Shown here in pieces: positions 38,612-39,382 of a stretch of 39,382 nucleotides of DNA (position 1 is the first letter of the stretch; each line of letters opens with the position of its first letter). Source of the DNA: a virus. The stretch spans positions 1 to 39,382 of IMG/VR virus record IMGVR_UViG_3300027763_001786, one strand, 5' to 3'. Below the pieces are notes generated by a model. The model had not been told where the DNA came from, did not search any database, and saw only the letters and a list, made by a program, of their open reading frames with translations. Both the position numbers and the translations under genes were made by a program.

Positions 38612-39382
38612 ATGTCAATTACACTAGTAACTGGGCTTTGGAATATAAAAAGAGACGGGATATCTGAAGGGTGGTCACGTTCGTTTCAACATTATTTAGA
38701 TAAGTTTGAACAACTATTACAAGTTGAAACTAATATGATTATTTTTGGTGATTCTGAGTTAGAATCATTTGTGTTTGAAAGAAGGGACCGTAAAACTACA
38801 ACATTTATCACTCGTCCACAAGAATGGTTTAAAAATGAATTTTATGACAAAATTCAAGAAATTAGAACAAATCCTAATTGGTATAACCAAGCTGGTTGGT
38901 TATCAGAATCAACACAAGCAAAATTAGATTTATATAATCCATTGGTAATGTCTAAAGTATTTTTACTTAATGATGCGAAAATTATGGACGCTTTTGATTC
39001 CGAACAAATGTTTTGGATTGATGCTGGATTAACAAATACCGTACATCCAGGATATTTTACACACGATAAAGTTTTAAATAAATTATCAAAATATATAAAC
39101 AAATTTAGTTTTGTTTGTTTCCCATACGAAGCCAATACAGAAATACATGGTTTTACATATGACAATATAAATCAAATTGCGGGTACAAAAGTTGATATGG
39201 TTGCCCGTGGTGGTTTTTTTGGTGGTCCAAAAAGTTTAATTGGTGATATTAATGGGATTTATTATAACTTATTAAGTTCAACATTATCCCAAAATTTAAT
39301 GGGAACTGAAGAATCTATATTCACTATAATGTGTTATAAACATTCTGATATTATTGATTACTTTGAGATTGAAGGTAATGGA
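38612..39382 (+). CDS. HtrL/YibB (WlaTC-type) glycosyltransferase, 3' partial
   Basis: The reading frame starts at ATG 38612 and is open to the right edge, with 257 codons visible. The start MSITLVTGLWNIKRDG matches the HtrL/YibB pattern (T-x-V-T-G-x-[WF]-x-I-x-R). It is followed by TNMIIFGDSELESFVFERRD, then FLLNDAKIMDAFDSEQMFWI and WIDAGLTN (135-142), the acidic metal-site equivalent. The family includes WlaTC beta-1,3-galactosyltransferase-like proteins of lipooligosaccharide clusters. It ends the visible glycan operon, which probably continues beyond the window. Confidence 0.8.
   Translation, partial: MSITLVTGLWNIKRDGISEGWSRSFQHYLDKFEQLLQVETNMIIFGDSELESFVFERRDRKTTTFITRPQEWFKNEFYDKIQEIRTNPNWYNQAGWLSESTQAKLDLYNPLVMSKVFLLNDAKIMDAFDSEQMFWIDAGLTNTVHPGYFTHDKVLNKLSKYINKFSFVCFPYEANTEIHGFTYDNINQIAGTKVDMVARGGFFGGPKSLIGDINGIYYNLLSSTLSQNLMGTEESIFTIMCYKHSDIIDYFEIEGNG

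Noticed and set aside
38854-39165. 103-residue minus-strand frame at the right end
   Set aside because: It is antisense to the HtrL/YibB-type gene, whose plus frame is open and has family motifs.
1-39382. Prophage boundary, integrase, attachment site or insertion sequence
   Set aside because: I found no integrase, transposase, tRNA or flanking direct repeat; all genes fit a continuous virulent T4-like phage genome.

Overview
The window looks like part of the genome of a T4-like (myovirus) phage, probably infecting a member of the Bacteroidota. The T4 relationship rests on a gp23-type major capsid protein cut by the left edge, a gp5-type baseplate hub protein, a gp55-type late sigma factor and PhoH. 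The host call is inference. The DNA is strongly AT-rich, start codons have no recognisable Shine-Dalgarno sequence, one promoter matches the Bacteroidota -7 consensus TAnnTTTG, and two virion proteins carry Thr-Pro linkers of a kind common in environmental phages of this group. Genes are packed with overlaps of a few bases. No gene-free stretch exceeds about 80 bases, and I saw no tRNA, rRNA, CRISPR array or insertion sequence.

Layout. (1) 1-3506: capsid protein with a strong terminator, a Thr-Pro-rich protein, and three small genes on alternating strands. (2) 3498-9946, minus strand: baseplate and virion proteins with small hypotheticals. (3) 9974-14195, minus: late sigma factor, two glycosyltransferases, a HAD-like protein and PhoH. 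(4) 14233-22752, minus: a nucleotide-sugar cassette (UDP-glucose-dehydrogenase-like protein, GDP-mannose 4,6-dehydratase, a ColD-like PLP enzyme, an SDR) followed by five glycosyltransferase genes. (5) 22749-27909, minus: dUTPase, DEDDy exonuclease, another glycosyltransferase and five small probable virion or accessory proteins, one with a WYL-like domain. (6) 27957-33310, plus: tail-fibre region with a 1058-residue fibre containing a 60-bp tandem repeat, a protein with a domain like the LCIB-type carbonic anhydrases, and a LamG-like protein. (7) 33377-39382, plus: a second glycan operon (GlcNAc-transferase-like, GT-B, GT-A, FkbM methyltransferase, GT10 fucosyltransferase-like, a second methyltransferase-like protein, and an HtrL/YibB-type transferase cut by the right edge).

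How it fits together. About 13 predicted glycosyltransferases surround a cassette that could convert GDP-mannose to GDP-4-keto-6-deoxymannose and then to a GDP-3,6-dideoxyhexose such as colitose. The likely outcome is a glycan, perhaps methylated, placed either on virion proteins or on the host surface. The most unusual items are the dideoxysugar cassette with its His-for-Lys PLP enzyme, the dehydrogenase homologue with Trp in place of its catalytic Cys, and the carbonic-anhydrase-like protein in the fibre locus.
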